Source: Candidatus Bathyarchaeota archaeon (GTDB taxonomy: Archaea; Thermoproteota; Bathyarchaeia; Bathyarchaeales; Bathycorpusculaceae). Taken from it: a DNA stretch of 64,000 nucleotides. The position numbers were made by a program, and so were the translations under genes. This document shows, piece by piece, positions 33,813-44,043 of this stretch (position 1 is the first letter of the stretch; each line of letters begins with the position of its first letter). Location of the stretch: the NCBI GenBank assembly GCA_025059195.1, contig JANXDU010000018.1, positions 1 to 64,000 on the forward strand, written 5' to 3'. The notes beneath the pieces were generated by a model. The model searched no databases, had not been told where the DNA came from, and saw nothing but the letters and a program-made list of their open reading frames with translations.

Positions 33813-34214
33813 ATGTTTATGGGTGTTGAACATGTCGGCGTGGCTGTTAAATGCTTGGACGAGGCCCTAAGGATTTACCGGGACGTGTTAGGATTCAGGC
33901 TTTTAAGCATCCACGTTTTAACGGAACGAAAGGTGAAAGCAGCATTCCTTTCCACGGGCGGCGAAACCCATATAGAGCTTTTAGAGCCCTTGGACAGCGA
34001 CAGCCCCGTGGCGAAATTTCTTGAGAGTCGAGGGGAGGGGATACACCACATCGCCATAAAAGTATACGACATTGAAAAGACATTGGAAGAATTCAAAAAG
34101 AAGGGCGTGTTTCTTGTCGACGAAAAGCCTAGAATCGGCGCTGAAGGGAAGAAAATAGCTTTTGTCCACCCGAAAAGCACGAAAGGCGTACTTCTTGAGC
34201 TTGTGATGAAATGA
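33813..34214 (+). CDS. mce: Methylmalonyl-CoA epimerase
   Basis: 133 aa, a VOC-fold protein. MGVEHVGVAV, THIELLEPL, EGIHHIAIKV and GVLLELV give the two His/Glu/Gln metal sites. Interconverts R- and S-methylmalonyl-CoA between carboxylase/transcarboxylase and mutase. The ATG at 33813 with GGGGAG seven bases before is preferred to GTG 33795. TTTAATAATA near 33760 looks like its TATA box. Confidence 0.9.
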   Translation: MFMGVEHVGVAVKCLDEALRIYRDVLGFRLLSIHVLTERKVKAAFLSTGGETHIELLEPLDSDSPVAKFLESRGEGIHHIAIKVYDIEKTLEEFKKKGVFLVDEKPRIGAEGKKIAFVHPKSTKGVLLELVMK

Positions 34215-34218
34215 AAAT

Positions 34219-35376
34219 GTGTCGAGGGTTTTCTCTTTAAAAGGTTGGTTTCGCTTGCACTCTGTGAAAAACGCCTTGCTGATTCAAGTTTTTCATTCTT
34301 TTGCAAGCGGAGTTTTAGGCGTGGTCATACCTTTGATGATGAAGGAACGAAACATAGAAGTTGTTTTAATAGGCTTTGTTTTCGCATCCATGCCCTTAAT
34401 AATGCAGTTTGGAAGAATGTTCTTCGCGACGCTCTCAGACTTTTTTGGAAGAAAACCCTTCTTCATAGCCAACGGTTTTCTCGGCACCGTTTCAAGCCTA
34501 GTTTACTGTTTCGCCTACACGCCGATGGAGTTTCTCTTCGGCAAAATAGCGGAAGGAACAAAAGAAGGGGCTATATGGGCTGTGAACAGAGCCTACCTCC
34601 TTGAAAGAAGCCGTGGAGACTGGAGAACCCTAGTAATCCTAAGAACCACGGTTTATTTGGCCTATGCCACGGGAAGTTTGGCAGCTGGTTTTCTGATGGT
34701 TTCCATTTTTTACGAGGGAACGCTGCTTTTATGCGCCTTTTTAGGCGTTCTTGGGGTTCTTTTTTCCATAACGCTTGTAGACGATAAGAAAGGGGAATTT
34801 GATATGCAGCAAGCCTTACGTTTTCTTGATTTTAGAAAGAAAAATCGGAAATTCAAAATCTTTCTTTTCCTCTTTTTCATGATGGGCTTATCCTTCGGCT
34901 TCCGCTCCGGATACGTTATACCCTACTTCCTCAGCGCTTCCGGCTTTTCCGCCGAAACGGTTGGACTAATCGTTGGCGTTATGATTTTGCTGGCAGGGTT
35001 ATTCTCCTACCTCTTTTCAAAGTGTTCCCGCGTAAAAGAACTCATTTTAATAAGCGGAACCGCCTATTCAGTTCTCTTGACCCTTCTCGGTTTTTCCCCT
35101 CCAGCCCTCACCGCAGTGCTCGTTATACTTGTAGGCATTGTTGAGGGGATGAACAGCATAGGCCAGGAAGGCATTCTCTCAAAAATATGCGACAAAGAGT
35201 CTTATGGGACGGATATAGGCTTACTCATGATGGGCCTTCATATAGGCGAGGCTGGCAGCCTAGCTTTAAGCGGCGTTTTAATTGCCAAGGGAGGTTTCGC
35301 TGCCTCCTTCATACCAGCAGCAGCCCTATACTCAGCTTTCTACATGGGCACGTTCATGTTATATGAGGAAAAATAA
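34219..35376 (+). CDS. Major facilitator superfamily transporter
   Basis: 385 aa, GTG start, about 11-12 hydrophobic spans, with the motif-A-like loop SDFFGRKPFF between spans 2 and 3. Starts five bases after the epimerase stop, so they are co-transcribed; a carboxylate substrate would fit but is not shown. Confidence 0.82.
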   Translation: MSRVFSLKGWFRLHSVKNALLIQVFHSFASGVLGVVIPLMMKERNIEVVLIGFVFASMPLIMQFGRMFFATLSDFFGRKPFFIANGFLGTVSSLVYCFAYTPMEFLFGKIAEGTKEGAIWAVNRAYLLERSRGDWRTLVILRTTVYLAYATGSLAAGFLMVSIFYEGTLLLCAFLGVLGVLFSITLVDDKKGEFDMQQALRFLDFRKKNRKFKIFLFLFFMMGLSFGFRSGYVIPYFLSASGFSAETVGLIVGVMILLAGLFSYLFSKCSRVKELILISGTAYSVLLTLLGFSPPALTAVLVILVGIVEGMNSIGQEGILSKICDKESYGTDIGLLMMGLHIGEAGSLALSGVLIAKGGFAASFIPAAALYSAFYMGTFMLYEEK

Positions 35377-35377
35377 C

Positions 35378-36181
35378 ATGGCTCCGACTATAAAAGTGGA
35401 TAAGGTTCAAGAAAACCTAAAAACAAAACTTTTCGGAAAATACATGTTTTTCAGCCGTGAAGTCGGCTCAACGAACGATTGGGCTAAAGAACTGGCGGAG
35501 CTTGACGCTCCAGAGGGCACAGTAGCTATTGCGGAAACTCAAACTGCCGGACGGGGGAGACTTGGCAGAAAATGGCACTCGCCGAAAGGCGGGTTATGGT
35601 TTTCCATAATCCTAAAACCAAATCTAAAGCCGACAGAAACGGTCAAGCTTGTGTTTCTGGCAAGTCTAGCCGTAGCAGAAACTATTCGTGAACTATACAG
35701 TTTGAAGGCTGAAACCAAGTGGCCCAACGACGTTATCGTGGACGGACGCAAAGTTTGCGGCATCCTCTTAGAAATGAAAACGGTCGGCGAAAGAGTGATT
35801 TACGCAGTTATAGGGGTAGGCATAAACGTTAACATTGATATCGAAAAAGAGTTTCCGCGGGAGCTTTGGGAAAAAGCAACGTCGCTGGAGGTGGTGTTAG
35901 GCAAGAAAATAGTCTTAGAAACTTTTTTTAAGGCGTTGCTAGAAAAAATGGAAAGTCTCTACCAAGTGTTTTTAGAGGGTGGCTTCAGTCCGGTTCTGGC
36001 TAAATGGAAAGCCTACGCTTCTTTTTTAGGCTGCGAGGTGGAAGTTTCCAGCGGAGACGAAAAGTTTGAAGGGGTAGCCCTCGACGTTAATGGCGGTGGC
36101 GCGTTAGTTTTGAAACTTAAAGACGACACGGTGAAGCATGTCTTCGCTGGAGACCTTTCTCTAAAGATAAAAGGATGCTGA
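35378..36181 (+). CDS. birA: Biotin-[acyl-CoA carboxylase] ligase
   Basis: 267 aa, with no N-terminal DNA-binding domain. GSTNDWAKELA, GRGRLGRKWHSPKGGLWFS and KWPNDVIVDGRKVCGILLE are the biotinyl-AMP and catalytic motifs, and a small SH3-like domain ends the protein. It would charge the carrier protein encoded at 40247. The ATG at 35378 follows the MFS stop by one base; the longer reading from 35282 lies inside the transporter gene. Confidence 0.92.
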   Translation: MAPTIKVDKVQENLKTKLFGKYMFFSREVGSTNDWAKELAELDAPEGTVAIAETQTAGRGRLGRKWHSPKGGLWFSIILKPNLKPTETVKLVFLASLAVAETIRELYSLKAETKWPNDVIVDGRKVCGILLEMKTVGERVIYAVIGVGINVNIDIEKEFPRELWEKATSLEVVLGKKIVLETFFKALLEKMESLYQVFLEGGFSPVLAKWKAYASFLGCEVEVSSGDEKFEGVALDVNGGGALVLKLKDDTVKHVFAGDLSLKIKGC

Positions 36182-36189
36182 AAGGAAAG

Positions 36190-36963
36190 TTAGGTTTTCT
36201 TTCCCGTTATTTGGAAACCTCGTCTCTCCAGCTGTTCTAGTAATATTCTCGGGTCTGGGAACCATTGCCCCCATTTTCTGCAAATATGTTCAGTCCAACT
36301 ATAGTTTTCGTAGGTGTAAGGATCCGGGCGCCCGTTTTCCAACGGAATCTTCGCGTTCAACCGCCTGTAGTAGTCTTGGGCTAAGTAGCCTTCATCCATG
36401 ACCCGCATAGCCTCGGAAACCATTTCATCTGTCAGTTCTCGGTATTTGCCCTCAAAAAGCGTAAACTCCATAGGGTATCTGGGTCTTGGCGGGGGGTTTT
36501 CGTCCGGATAACCCATAACAAGCTGCACCAGCGGAAAGACCCGTTTTGGCAATTCGTATTGTTGGGCTATTTTTTCTGCGTGTAGCATGGCGCTTCCAAG
36601 GAAGCAGCTTCCCAAGCCTAAGCTTCTGGCGGCTATAACCATGTTTTCCGCCATCAAGGCGGCGTCCTGAATTCCGAAAAACAATAGCACCAAATCGTTT
36701 GTGACCATTTCCCAGCCTCGCTTCTCCATGATTCTCTCAAACTTGTAATAGTCCACGCAGATGGTGAACAACAGTGGCGCCTTGTAGGGGTGGCGTTCCC
36801 TATCCCGCGAAAGTATTATGCTGTAGGCTTGCGAAGCGAAAGGCGCCTGCTGTCCAGCCCTAACAATGGTGCGAATGACTTCTTCCGGCGGCATGTCCGC
36901 CTTATACTTGCGGATTGACTTGTGGTTAAGCAAAGTTTCTATGACAGGGTTTACTAAAGCCAT
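36190..36963 (-). CDS. Nitroreductase-family FMN oxidoreductase
   Basis: 257 aa. HKSIRKYKADMPPEEVIRTIVRAG and the GYPDENPPPRPRYP segment are typical of nitroreductase/NADH oxidase-like flavoproteins; the middle portion matches the FMN-binding dimer fold. The C-terminal extension of about 60 residues is longer than the core family. Substrate unknown. Convergent with birA. Confidence 0.85.
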   Translation of the reverse strand: MALVNPVIETLLNHKSIRKYKADMPPEEVIRTIVRAGQQAPFASQAYSIILSRDRERHPYKAPLLFTICVDYYKFERIMEKRGWEMVTNDLVLLFFGIQDAALMAENMVIAARSLGLGSCFLGSAMLHAEKIAQQYELPKRVFPLVQLVMGYPDENPPPRPRYPMEFTLFEGKYRELTDEMVSEAMRVMDEGYLAQDYYRRLNAKIPLENGRPDPYTYENYSWTEHICRKWGQWFPDPRILLEQLERRGFQITGKKT

Positions 36964-37081
36964 GGCATACTTCCTCCAGTTTTCGCTAGAACTAAGTTGC
37001 TAAGGGCACATATAATTTTCTTGACGTATATTCTAAATACTGATTGTGCCTACATACTTTAGTGACTGAGGGTTTCCCTGT

Positions 37082-38650
37082 ATGGTAGAAGTTAAAGAGC
37101 CTACCGTCGAAGAGAAGATTAAGCGTTTGCGGGAAATGCGGGAACAAGCCAAACTTGGCGGCGGACTTAAACGCATAGAGGAACAACATGCCAAGGGCAA
37201 GTTAACAGCCAGAGAACGCCTAGACCTTTTGTTAGACCCGGGCAGCTTCAACGAGCTTGACCCTTTTGTCGTCCACCAATGCACGGAGTTCGGCATGGCT
37301 GAACGTAAATACTTGGGCGACGGTGTTGTAACCGGCTACGGCACAGTAGACGGGCGTCTCGTCTTCGTTTTCTCGCAAGATTTTACCGTTTTCGGCGGGT
37401 CCCTTGGCGAGATGTTCGCCAAAAAGGTTTGTAAGCTCATGGACTTAGCCATGAAAACAGGCGCGCCAGTCATAGGTTTAAACGACTCCGGCGGGGCGCG
37501 TATCCAGGAGGGCGTTGCAAGCCTCGCTGGTTATGGCGACATATTCTTCCGCAACGTGATGGCCTCCGGCGTGATTCCACAGATATCCGCCATTATGGGT
37601 CCTTGCGCCGGCGGCGCCGTTTATTCGCCAGCCCTAACAGACTTCATCGTTATGGTGGACAAGACAAGCTATATGTTCATTACGGGACCGGATGTTGTTA
37701 AGGCGGTGCTGGGGCAGGAGGTCACTTTTGAAGAGTTAGGTGGGGCCATGGTGCACAGCCAAACAAGCGGCGTAGCCCACTTTATAGCCAAAGACGAGGA
37801 GCAATGCATCCAAATAATTAAGAAGCTTTTAAGCTATTTGCCAAGCAACTACCTTGAAGATCCGCCTTATGTGGAGACGGGCGACGACCCAAACCGCACG
37901 GACGAAAACTTGCCGCGAATAATGCCAGATGACCCCGACAAACCCTACGATGTTGAGGAAATAATCCACAGCGTCGTAGACAACGGCGAATTCTTGGAAG
38001 TGCAACCTCTTTGGGCGCCAAACATAGTCATAGGCTTCGCAAGGCTAAACGGGCACGTGGTTGGCATAGTAGCCAACCAGCCTGCCTACTATGCTGGGGC
38101 TTTAGACATAAACTCGTCAGTTAAAGCCGGAAGGTTCGTGCGGTTCTGCGACTGCTTCAACATACCCATAATAACCTTCGTGGACGTGCCGGGCTTTTTA
38201 CCGGGCATAGAGCAAGAACACGGCGGCATAATCCGCCACGGCTCAAAACTGCTTTTCGCCTATTGTGAGGCAACGGTTCCAAAAATAACGGTTATACTGC
38301 GAAAAGCTTACGGCGGAGCCTACGACGTCATGGGAAGCAAGCACTCTGGCGGAGACATAAACTATGCCTGGCCAACAGCTGAAATCGCCGTCATGGGACC
38401 CCAAGGAGCCATAAACATAATTTTCCGGAAAGAAATAGCTGAAGCTCCAGACCCAGAGCATAAACGTCTAGAGCTTGTTAGCGAATACCGTCGGAAGTTT
38501 GCCAATCCCTATGTAGCTGCGCAGAAAGGCTACATAGACGAGGTCATCGAGCCGGCGGAAACGCGCCCAAAACTGGTAAGCGCCCTTGAAATGCTAATGA
38601 CGAAACGGGAGCCTAGACCATCCAAAAAGCATGACAACATCCCATTATAG
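37082..38650 (+). CDS. Acyl-CoA carboxyltransferase beta-type subunit (PccB/MmdA/12S transcarboxylase)
   Basis: 522 aa, the size of MmdA and of the 12S transcarboxylase subunit. Two crotonase-fold halves with oxyanion loops at [18 protein letters not shown] and at [17 protein letters not shown]. Transfers CO2 between biotin and propionyl-CoA/methylmalonyl-CoA. Next genes on the same strand are the 5S-like and biotin-carrier genes; no biotin carboxylase is in the window. Confidence 0.93.
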   Translation: MVEVKEPTVEEKIKRLREMREQAKLGGGLKRIEEQHAKGKLTARERLDLLLDPGSFNELDPFVVHQCTEFGMAERKYLGDGVVTGYGTVDGRLVFVFSQDFTVFGGSLGEMFAKKVCKLMDLAMKTGAPVIGLNDSGGARIQEGVASLAGYGDIFFRNVMASGVIPQISAIMGPCAGGAVYSPALTDFIVMVDKTSYMFITGPDVVKAVLGQEVTFEELGGAMVHSQTSGVAHFIAKDEEQCIQIIKKLLSYLPSNYLEDPPYVETGDDPNRTDENLPRIMPDDPDKPYDVEEIIHSVVDNGEFLEVQPLWAPNIVIGFARLNGHVVGIVANQPAYYAGALDINSSVKAGRFVRFCDCFNIPIITFVDVPGFLPGIEQEHGGIIRHGSKLLFAYCEATVPKITVILRKAYGGAYDVMGSKHSGGDINYAWPTAEIAVMGPQGAINIIFRKEIAEAPDPEHKRLELVSEYRRKFANPYVAAQKGYIDEVIEPAETRPKLVSALEMLMTKREPRPSKKHDNIPL

Positions 38651-38696
38651 ATAAATAAGCGACCTCCAAAGTTTTAATTCTACTGCCCCCGTCGAA

Positions 38697-40250
38697 GTGA
38701 AGGATTTGGACGCCAAACCCGTTAAAATTACAGACACGACTTTTCGCGACGCCCATCAGTCTTTGATGGCGACGCGGATGCGCACCGAATCTATGCTTCC
38801 CATAGCCGAGAAAATGGACATGGTTGGCTTTTTCTCCATGGAGGTTTGGGGCGGCGCCACCTTTGATGTTTGCATCCGTTATTTGATTGAAGACCCTTGG
38901 GAAAGGCTTCGCCAGTTAAAAAGCCGCATAAAACGCACGCCATTGCAGATGCTTTTAAGAGGACAGAATGTTGTTGGCTATAAAAATTATCCAGATGACG
39001 TTGTCGTTAAGTTTGTGGAGAAGGCGGCGGAAAACGGCATAGACATATTTCGCGTTTTTGATGCGTTGAACGATGTTCGCAACATGGAGGTCGCCATAAA
39101 AACCGTTAAAAAAGTTGGCAAGCATGCGCAGGGCACCATATGCTACACTATAAGCCCTGTCCACACAACAGGGTACTACGTAAAAGTTGCCAAGAAACTG
39201 GCGGAGATCGGCTGCGACTCTATATGTATAAAAGACATGGCGGGAATGCTTGCACCTCAGCCAGCCTACGAACTCATAACATCCTTAAAACAAGAGGTGG
39301 GCCTGCCCGTGCATTTGCATTGCCACTGCACCAGCGGGATGGCCATGATGACTTATCTGAGGGCATGTGAAGCCGATGTGGACATTTTGGACACAGCTTT
39401 CTCACCTTTTGCGTGGGGCACATCCCAGCCCCCTGTGGAATCCGTAGTTGCCGCTTTAAAGGGCACACCTTACGATTCGGGCTTGGATATAGGTCTTCTC
39501 CAAGAGATCGCCCAATATTTTTGGGAGCTTAGGGAGAAATACTATGACCCCCTTGGGCTTATTGACCCTAAAGCTGAAAGGGTTGACCCTTCCATAATGG
39601 TTCACCAGATCCCCGGCGGGATGTTCTCAAATCTCCTTGAACAGTTGAGGGAGCAAAACGCCGTTCATAGACTCAGAGAGGTTCTTGAAGAAGTGCCGAA
39701 GGTTAGAAGGGAGCTTGGTTATCCGCCGCTTGTTACGCCTACAAGCCAAATCGTGGGCACCCAAGCTGTTCTAAATGTCTTGTCGGGTAAACGCTACCAC
39801 GTTGTGCCAAAAGAGGTTAAAGACTATGTTAAGGGGTTTTATGGGCAACCTCCAGCCCCCATAGACGAGGAAGTTAAAAGGCTTATCATAGGCGACGAAA
39901 AACCCATAACATGTCGACCCGCAGACCTTCTTGAGCCAGCCTTGGGCAAGATTCCAGAAAATGTTAAGCCCTACATTGAAAGCGAAGAGGATATACTCAC
40001 ATACACGTTGTTCCCAACAATAGCCGTTGAATTCTTTAAAAAGCGAAAAGCGAAAAGGGAAGAAGCCAAAGCCGAAGTGTCTCTGGAAAAACTGGCCGAG
40101 CTGGAACGGGTAGCGGCTATTTCAGCAGCGGTCGCTATCTATACAATAAGCCAAAGTGAAGTGAAGGCTTTAACCTTGCAGAAAACCAAACGCGAAATTT
40201 CACCATGGGTTTTGGCTTGGCGGCAAAGCCTAGCCGAGCATGGTGCATGA
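38697..40250 (+). CDS. Pyruvate/oxaloacetate carboxyltransferase subunit (PycB/OadA/5S transcarboxylase)
   Basis: 517 aa, close to the length of the 5S subunit. TIM barrel starting ITDTTFRDAHQSL, the carbamylated lysine in CIKDMAGM and metal ligands HLHCHC. The biotin carrier domain that often ends OadA/PycB is absent and is encoded separately just after. GTG start. The last 60 residues (ERVAAISAAVAIYTIS, then SPWVLAWR) are hydrophobic-helical and resemble the small gamma-type tail. Transfers carboxyl between biotin and pyruvate/oxaloacetate. Confidence 0.9.
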   Translation: MKDLDAKPVKITDTTFRDAHQSLMATRMRTESMLPIAEKMDMVGFFSMEVWGGATFDVCIRYLIEDPWERLRQLKSRIKRTPLQMLLRGQNVVGYKNYPDDVVVKFVEKAAENGIDIFRVFDALNDVRNMEVAIKTVKKVGKHAQGTICYTISPVHTTGYYVKVAKKLAEIGCDSICIKDMAGMLAPQPAYELITSLKQEVGLPVHLHCHCTSGMAMMTYLRACEADVDILDTAFSPFAWGTSQPPVESVVAALKGTPYDSGLDIGLLQEIAQYFWELREKYYDPLGLIDPKAERVDPSIMVHQIPGGMFSNLLEQLREQNAVHRLREVLEEVPKVRRELGYPPLVTPTSQIVGTQAVLNVLSGKRYHVVPKEVKDYVKGFYGQPPAPIDEEVKRLIIGDEKPITCRPADLLEPALGKIPENVKPYIESEEDILTYTLFPTIAVEFFKKRKAKREEAKAEVSLEKLAELERVAAISAAVAIYTISQSEVKALTLQKTKREISPWVLAWRQSLAEHGA

Positions 40251-40810
40251 GCATGCCGACTTACGAGATTTTAGTAGACGGTAAACCCAAAAAAGTTGAA
40301 GTTTCAAAAACTGGAAATAAAGTTTTCACAGTTAATGTTAATGGTGAAACTTTCACCGTGGAGGTTCCAGAGGGCAAGCTTGTTTTTGGAAAAGAGACCC
40401 AAATAAACATCGGTAACAAGGTTTATGGCGTAATGCTGCAAGGAACCAGCAAAACAAAACCCTTCACCATAAAGGTTGAAGAAGCCTCCTTTAAAGTAGA
40501 GTTGAAAACGGCGACGCCCATGCAAAAAATTGCGTCAACAGCTGAACAAGCTATCCAAGCTCTGAAAGAGAAGGCTACAAAACCTAAACAAGTGGGTTTA
40601 GGGGTTGTCACTGCGCCGATGACGGGCAAAATAATATCCATAAAAGTTGGGAAGGGCGAACATGTTAAGGCTGGGCAGGTTTTATGCATATTGGAAGCCA
40701 TGAAAATGGAAAACGAGATCACAGCACCGACGGCTGGAACTGTTCGGGAAATCTTTGTTTATGAGGGCGCATCCGTGAACGAGGGCGACCCGCTGTTTAT
40801 TATCGACTAG
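40247..40810 (+). CDS. Biotin carboxyl carrier protein (1.3S-like)
   Basis: 187 aa. N-terminal beta domain about 1-90, an Ala/Lys-rich linker, then a biotinyl domain with EAMKMENE (Lys153 is the biotin site) from about 118. The start overlaps the 5S-like stop (ATGA); ATG at 40253 is an alternative. Ends on a CTAG that is also the stop of the convergent mutase gene. Confidence 0.93.
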   Translation: MSMPTYEILVDGKPKKVEVSKTGNKVFTVNVNGETFTVEVPEGKLVFGKETQINIGNKVYGVMLQGTSKTKPFTIKVEEASFKVELKTATPMQKIASTAEQAIQALKEKATKPKQVGLGVVTAPMTGKIISIKVGKGEHVKAGQVLCILEAMKMENEITAPTAGTVREIFVYEGASVNEGDPLFIID

Positions 40811-42486
40811 AATATGGATGGAGGCTTGTACTCGCCGAAAATTTCGCGGAGAACATCGCATATCTCCCCTAATGTTGCGTATTCCTTTACAGCTTGAATT
40901 ATGTAAGGCATTAGGTTTTCATCCTCTCTTTCGGCAGCATTACGCAGCTTATCTAGAGCTTCTCCGACTTTAGCGTTGTTTCTCTGACGTTTCACTTCGT
41001 TTAGACGTTTTACAAGCTTTTTTTCGATTTCCGGGTCTATCCGTAAAATCTTTATGGGCGTTTTCTCCTCGCTTACGAACTCGTTTACGCCGACTATTAT
41101 ACGCTTCCTGCTTTCAACCTCCTTCTGGTAGCGGTAGGCGCTCTCTATTATTTCCCGTTGCATGAACCCCTTCTCTATGGCTGCCACGGCACCGCCCAAT
41201 TCATCTATCCGCCTTATGTATTCGGCTGCGTTTTCCTCAATTTGATCTGTCAAATACTCCACGTAATATGAGCCTCCAAGGGGGTCTATGGTGTCTGCAA
41301 CACCGCTTTCGTAGGCAATTATCTGCTGGGTTCTAAGTGCAATGGTGACCGCTTGCTCGCTTGGCAAGCATAAAGCTTCGTCAAAAGAGTTTGTGTGAAG
41401 CGACTGGGTTCCGCCTAAAACCGCTGCAAGGGCTTGCAGTGTTACGCGGATAATGTTATTTAGGGGCTGCTGCGCTGTAAGTGAAACCCCAGAGGTCTGC
41501 GTGTGGAAACGTAGCATCCAAGAAGCTGGATTCTTAGCCCTGAAACGTTCCCTCATGATACGCGCCCAAAGGCGGCGGGCAGCCCTAAACTTGGCGGCTT
41601 CCTCAAAAAGGTTGTTGTGGGCTGCGAAAAAGAACGAAAGTCCGCTGGCAAACTGGTCTACGTCTAAGCCGCGTTCTATGGCTGCTTGGACATAAGCAAT
41701 GGCATTTGCAAAAGTAAAAGCTACTTCCTGAACGGCTGTGGCGCCTGCCTCGCGGATGTGATAACCGCTTACACTAATAGGGTTCCACTTAGGCAAATGT
41801 CTAGCACAATACTCAAAAATGTCGGTAACTAAACGCATGGAGGGTTTTGGAGGGAAAATGTACATGCCTCTGGCAACATACTCCTTTAAAATGTCGTTTT
41901 GCACGGTGCCGTCAAGAATGTACTGGGGAACCCCTTGTTTTTCGCCGACAACAACATACATGGCAAGCAAAACCGCCGCCGGCGCATTAATAGTCATAGA
42001 AGTCGTAATTTTGTCCAAGGGGATGCCGTCAAAAACCGTTTCCATATCCCGCAAAGTGCTCACACTAACGCCAGCCTTGCCAACTTCTCCCCTCGCCAAG
42101 GGATGATCACAGTCGTAGCCCACCTGTGTCGGAAAGTCGAAGGCAACGCTTAACCCAGTCTGCCCCTGGCTTAGCAGATATTTGAAGCGTTGGTTTGTCT
42201 GTTCAGCCGTGCCGAAACCAGCATACTGCCGCATAGTCCAAAAACGCGCTCGATACATGGTGGGATAAACGCCCCGCGTGAAGGGATACTTACCCGGGAA
42301 ACCCAGATCCCCAATATAATCAAAATCGGCGACCTCCGCCGGAGTGTAAAGACGGCTTACAGGTATGTCTGAACTTGTTAAAAATTCACCTCTTTCAGGA
42401 AGCCGCTCAACACTCTTAGCCACCGTTTCCCTTTCCCATATCTCCTTTTCACGGCGAATCTTCTCTAAGGCTTCGCTTTCAAACAA
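40807..42486 (-). CDS. Methylmalonyl-CoA mutase large (catalytic) subunit, no B12 domain
   Basis: 559 aa, TTG start. [25 protein letters not shown] and [15 protein letters not shown] are family signatures; [17 protein letters not shown] and [10 protein letters not shown] close the barrel. The cobalamin-binding domain is on a separate small protein not in this window, as in other archaea. Converts succinyl-CoA and R-methylmalonyl-CoA. Convergent with the biotin-carrier gene. Confidence 0.94.
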   Translation of the reverse strand: MFESEALEKIRREKEIWERETVAKSVERLPERGEFLTSSDIPVSRLYTPAEVADFDYIGDLGFPGKYPFTRGVYPTMYRARFWTMRQYAGFGTAEQTNQRFKYLLSQGQTGLSVAFDFPTQVGYDCDHPLARGEVGKAGVSVSTLRDMETVFDGIPLDKITTSMTINAPAAVLLAMYVVVGEKQGVPQYILDGTVQNDILKEYVARGMYIFPPKPSMRLVTDIFEYCARHLPKWNPISVSGYHIREAGATAVQEVAFTFANAIAYVQAAIERGLDVDQFASGLSFFFAAHNNLFEEAAKFRAARRLWARIMRERFRAKNPASWMLRFHTQTSGVSLTAQQPLNNIIRVTLQALAAVLGGTQSLHTNSFDEALCLPSEQAVTIALRTQQIIAYESGVADTIDPLGGSYYVEYLTDQIEENAAEYIRRIDELGGAVAAIEKGFMQREIIESAYRYQKEVESRKRIIVGVNEFVSEEKTPIKILRIDPEIEKKLVKRLNEVKRQRNNAKVGEALDKLRNAAEREDENLMPYIIQAVKEYATLGEICDVLREIFGEYKPPSIF

Positions 42487-42766
42487 ATGTCACACCCAAA
42501 AGTACAACGCTGGAAGCGCATATAAATCATTATTCATACAAGTTTACCGTTTAAGTTAATAACTAAACCAACTGGGCGGAAGCGGATCAATCCAAAAGCG
42601 TGAATGTAGGGTTATAAGTGGCTTTTTTGGCGGCTGGTTGCAATATTAAACCGTGACGCTACCCGTTATAGCTGTTGTTTTGGTAGCAAGTTTATCTTAG
42701 CTTCGCACAGAACTTCGAATAGCGGAAACGTGAAAACTGTTGAAAATCATAAACGACATGCAGAAA
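42487..42766. other. Gene-free region with mutase promoter and one inverted repeat
   Basis: A minus-strand TATA-like TTATATGCGC near 42517-42526, about 36 bases ahead of the mutase start. Further on, GCTACC (42658-42663) and GGTAGC (42682-42687) form a 6-bp stem with an 18-base loop of unknown role. No open frame of note on either strand. Confidence 0.3.
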
Positions 42767-42855
42767 TGGCGCGGGGTGCGGGATTTGAACCCGCGCGGCC
42801 CAAACGGACCACAGGCTTAGCAGGCCTGCCCCCTACCAGGCTAGGGCAACCCCGC
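42767..42855 (-). tRNA. tRNA-Ser (anticodon GCU)
   Basis: Read on the minus strand from 42855: acceptor GCGGGGT pairs with ACCCCGC; D arm CCC..GGG; anticodon stem CAGGC/GCCTG with loop CTGCTAA, giving GCT; a long variable arm (class II); T arm CGCGGGTTCAAATCCCGC. Discriminator G fits serine. The 3' CCA is encoded (bases 42769-42767). No intron. Also explains the false ORF on the opposite strand here. Confidence 0.95.
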
Positions 42856-42896
42856 AATTATCCCCTAACTTTTTTATTTGCAGCTTTTCTAATTGT

Positions 42897-43037
42897 TTAT
42901 TTGTTTAGGTCTTTTTCTATTAGTTTTGCTATTGCATCTGCTATCTTTTCTTTTTCTTGGCATTGTATTTGTTCGAAGAGTTCTATAAGTTTATTTATGA
43001 GGTGGTCATACTTTTTGTGTGCTAGTTTAGGAACCAT
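42897..43037 (-). CDS. Possible 46-aa small protein
   Basis: Below the size of most gene finders. ATG at 43037, stop at 42897. Composition is charged and helical (KKYDHLINKLIELFEQIQC, then EKEKIADAIAKLIEKDLNK), with codon choice like local genes. The frame stays open upstream of the ATG to about 43095. No clear ribosome site. It could be the intact end of a damaged gene (see next entry). Confidence 0.35.
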   Translation of the reverse strand: MVPKLAHKKYDHLINKLIELFEQIQCQEKEKIADAIAKLIEKDLNK

Positions 43038-43283
43038 TCTGCGAAGCCGTGGGCTAGTAGTTTTCGACGCGTTTTCTTGGATTCTAGTCTAACTGATTTT
43101 TGAAAAGTGGATAATCTCGTCAAATGTGAAGCCGGCCTCGAGATGCGAGCAACAGCCAGGTGCATAATAGCCCGCCAGCCCCTCAAGGGTTATAAAGCTT
43201 CCTCTATGCGTGGGTGAAGTAATGGCATTATGGCTTTCGCTGCATGTATCAATGGAATAAAAGCTTTGTTTCAGGCGATGTCT
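43038..43283 (-). pseudogene. Possible frame-disrupted coding remnant downstream of the radical SAM gene
   Basis: Directly after the stop of the radical SAM gene, the same minus-strand frame stays open for about 60 codons to a TAG near 43105 (contains GLAGYYAPGCCSHLEAG), without any ATG, GTG or TTG start. A second frame then reads open (RLESKKTRRKLLAHGFAEWF) and a third becomes the 46-aa frame. Three overlapping protein-like frames in order suggest a decayed gene; chance is not excluded. No homology recognised. Confidence 0.22.
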
Positions 43284-44027
43284 TTAAAATTCAAATTTGT
43301 AGGGGATTCCTTCCTTCTCGAGGAGCTTGGCTATCTCCTTCTTTTTTTGCCTAAAAAACTTGCTTGTCATGGCATGTTCAAGATGGTGTCGCCTATAAAT
43401 CCAGTCTGCATAATGGTAGTTCATTTTGTCCACCAGTACATAGTCCGTCTTGCCGACAACCTCCCTAACCAAGCCTTCAGCCTTCGGCAGCAGAGGCGCA
43501 ATCATAACACATGTTTTCACGCCGGCGGAATGCAGCTTTTCCAAAACTTCTAGGCGCTCCCTTATGGACGGGGCTTTCGGCTCGAAGATTTGCCGGATTC
43601 CCTCGTCGGCGGTGGTGATGGTTAGGGTGACTTCAACGTTGCCATAACCTTTTATGAGGTCTATATCGCGTAGTACAAGGGTGGATTTCGTTTGTATGGT
43701 GACTGGCCAACCCCTTTTTAGCAGGATTTCGAGGCACTTTCTTGTTAAGTTGTATCGTTTCTCCAGAGGCTGGTATGGGTCGCAGAGGCCGCTAACCCAA
43801 ACCCTCCCAACTTTTTTGCGGCGGGTTTCTTGTTGGAGCAGTGTGGGAGCGTTGATTTTTACGTCTACAAATTCGCCCCAAGGCTCCATGTAGCCTGTAA
43901 ACCTCTTAACATAGCGTGCATAACAGTAGGCGCATCCATGCTCGCATCCTACATATGGGTTGACAACATAGTCTAAAACCTTCGACTTAGACAGAACGCT
44001 TTTGGCGTAAACTTCCCTGACAATCAT
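43284..44027 (-). CDS. SPL-like radical SAM protein (copy 1)
   Basis: 247 aa. Radical SAM cluster CEHGCAYCYAR near residue 28, preceded by NPYVGC, the form seen in spore-photoproduct-lyase-like and Rv2578c-like proteins. VTLTITTADEGIRQIFEPKAPS and VMIAPLLP complete the barrel. Function in archaea is unknown; a DNA repair or other radical role is a guess by family. A related protein is encoded at 46004. Confidence 0.85.
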   Translation of the reverse strand: MIVREVYAKSVLSKSKVLDYVVNPYVGCEHGCAYCYARYVKRFTGYMEPWGEFVDVKINAPTLLQQETRRKKVGRVWVSGLCDPYQPLEKRYNLTRKCLEILLKRGWPVTIQTKSTLVLRDIDLIKGYGNVEVTLTITTADEGIRQIFEPKAPSIRERLEVLEKLHSAGVKTCVMIAPLLPKAEGLVREVVGKTDYVLVDKMNYHYADWIYRRHHLEHAMTSKFFRQKKKEIAKLLEKEGIPYKFEF

Positions 44028-44043
44028 GCTTTTACAGCCGCTT

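Noticed and set aside
42730-43092. A plus-strand 120-aa frame with the peptide GAGFEPARPKR..
   Set aside because: It is the reverse complement of tRNA-Ser(GCU); this kind of peptide is a well-known false translation of tRNA genes.
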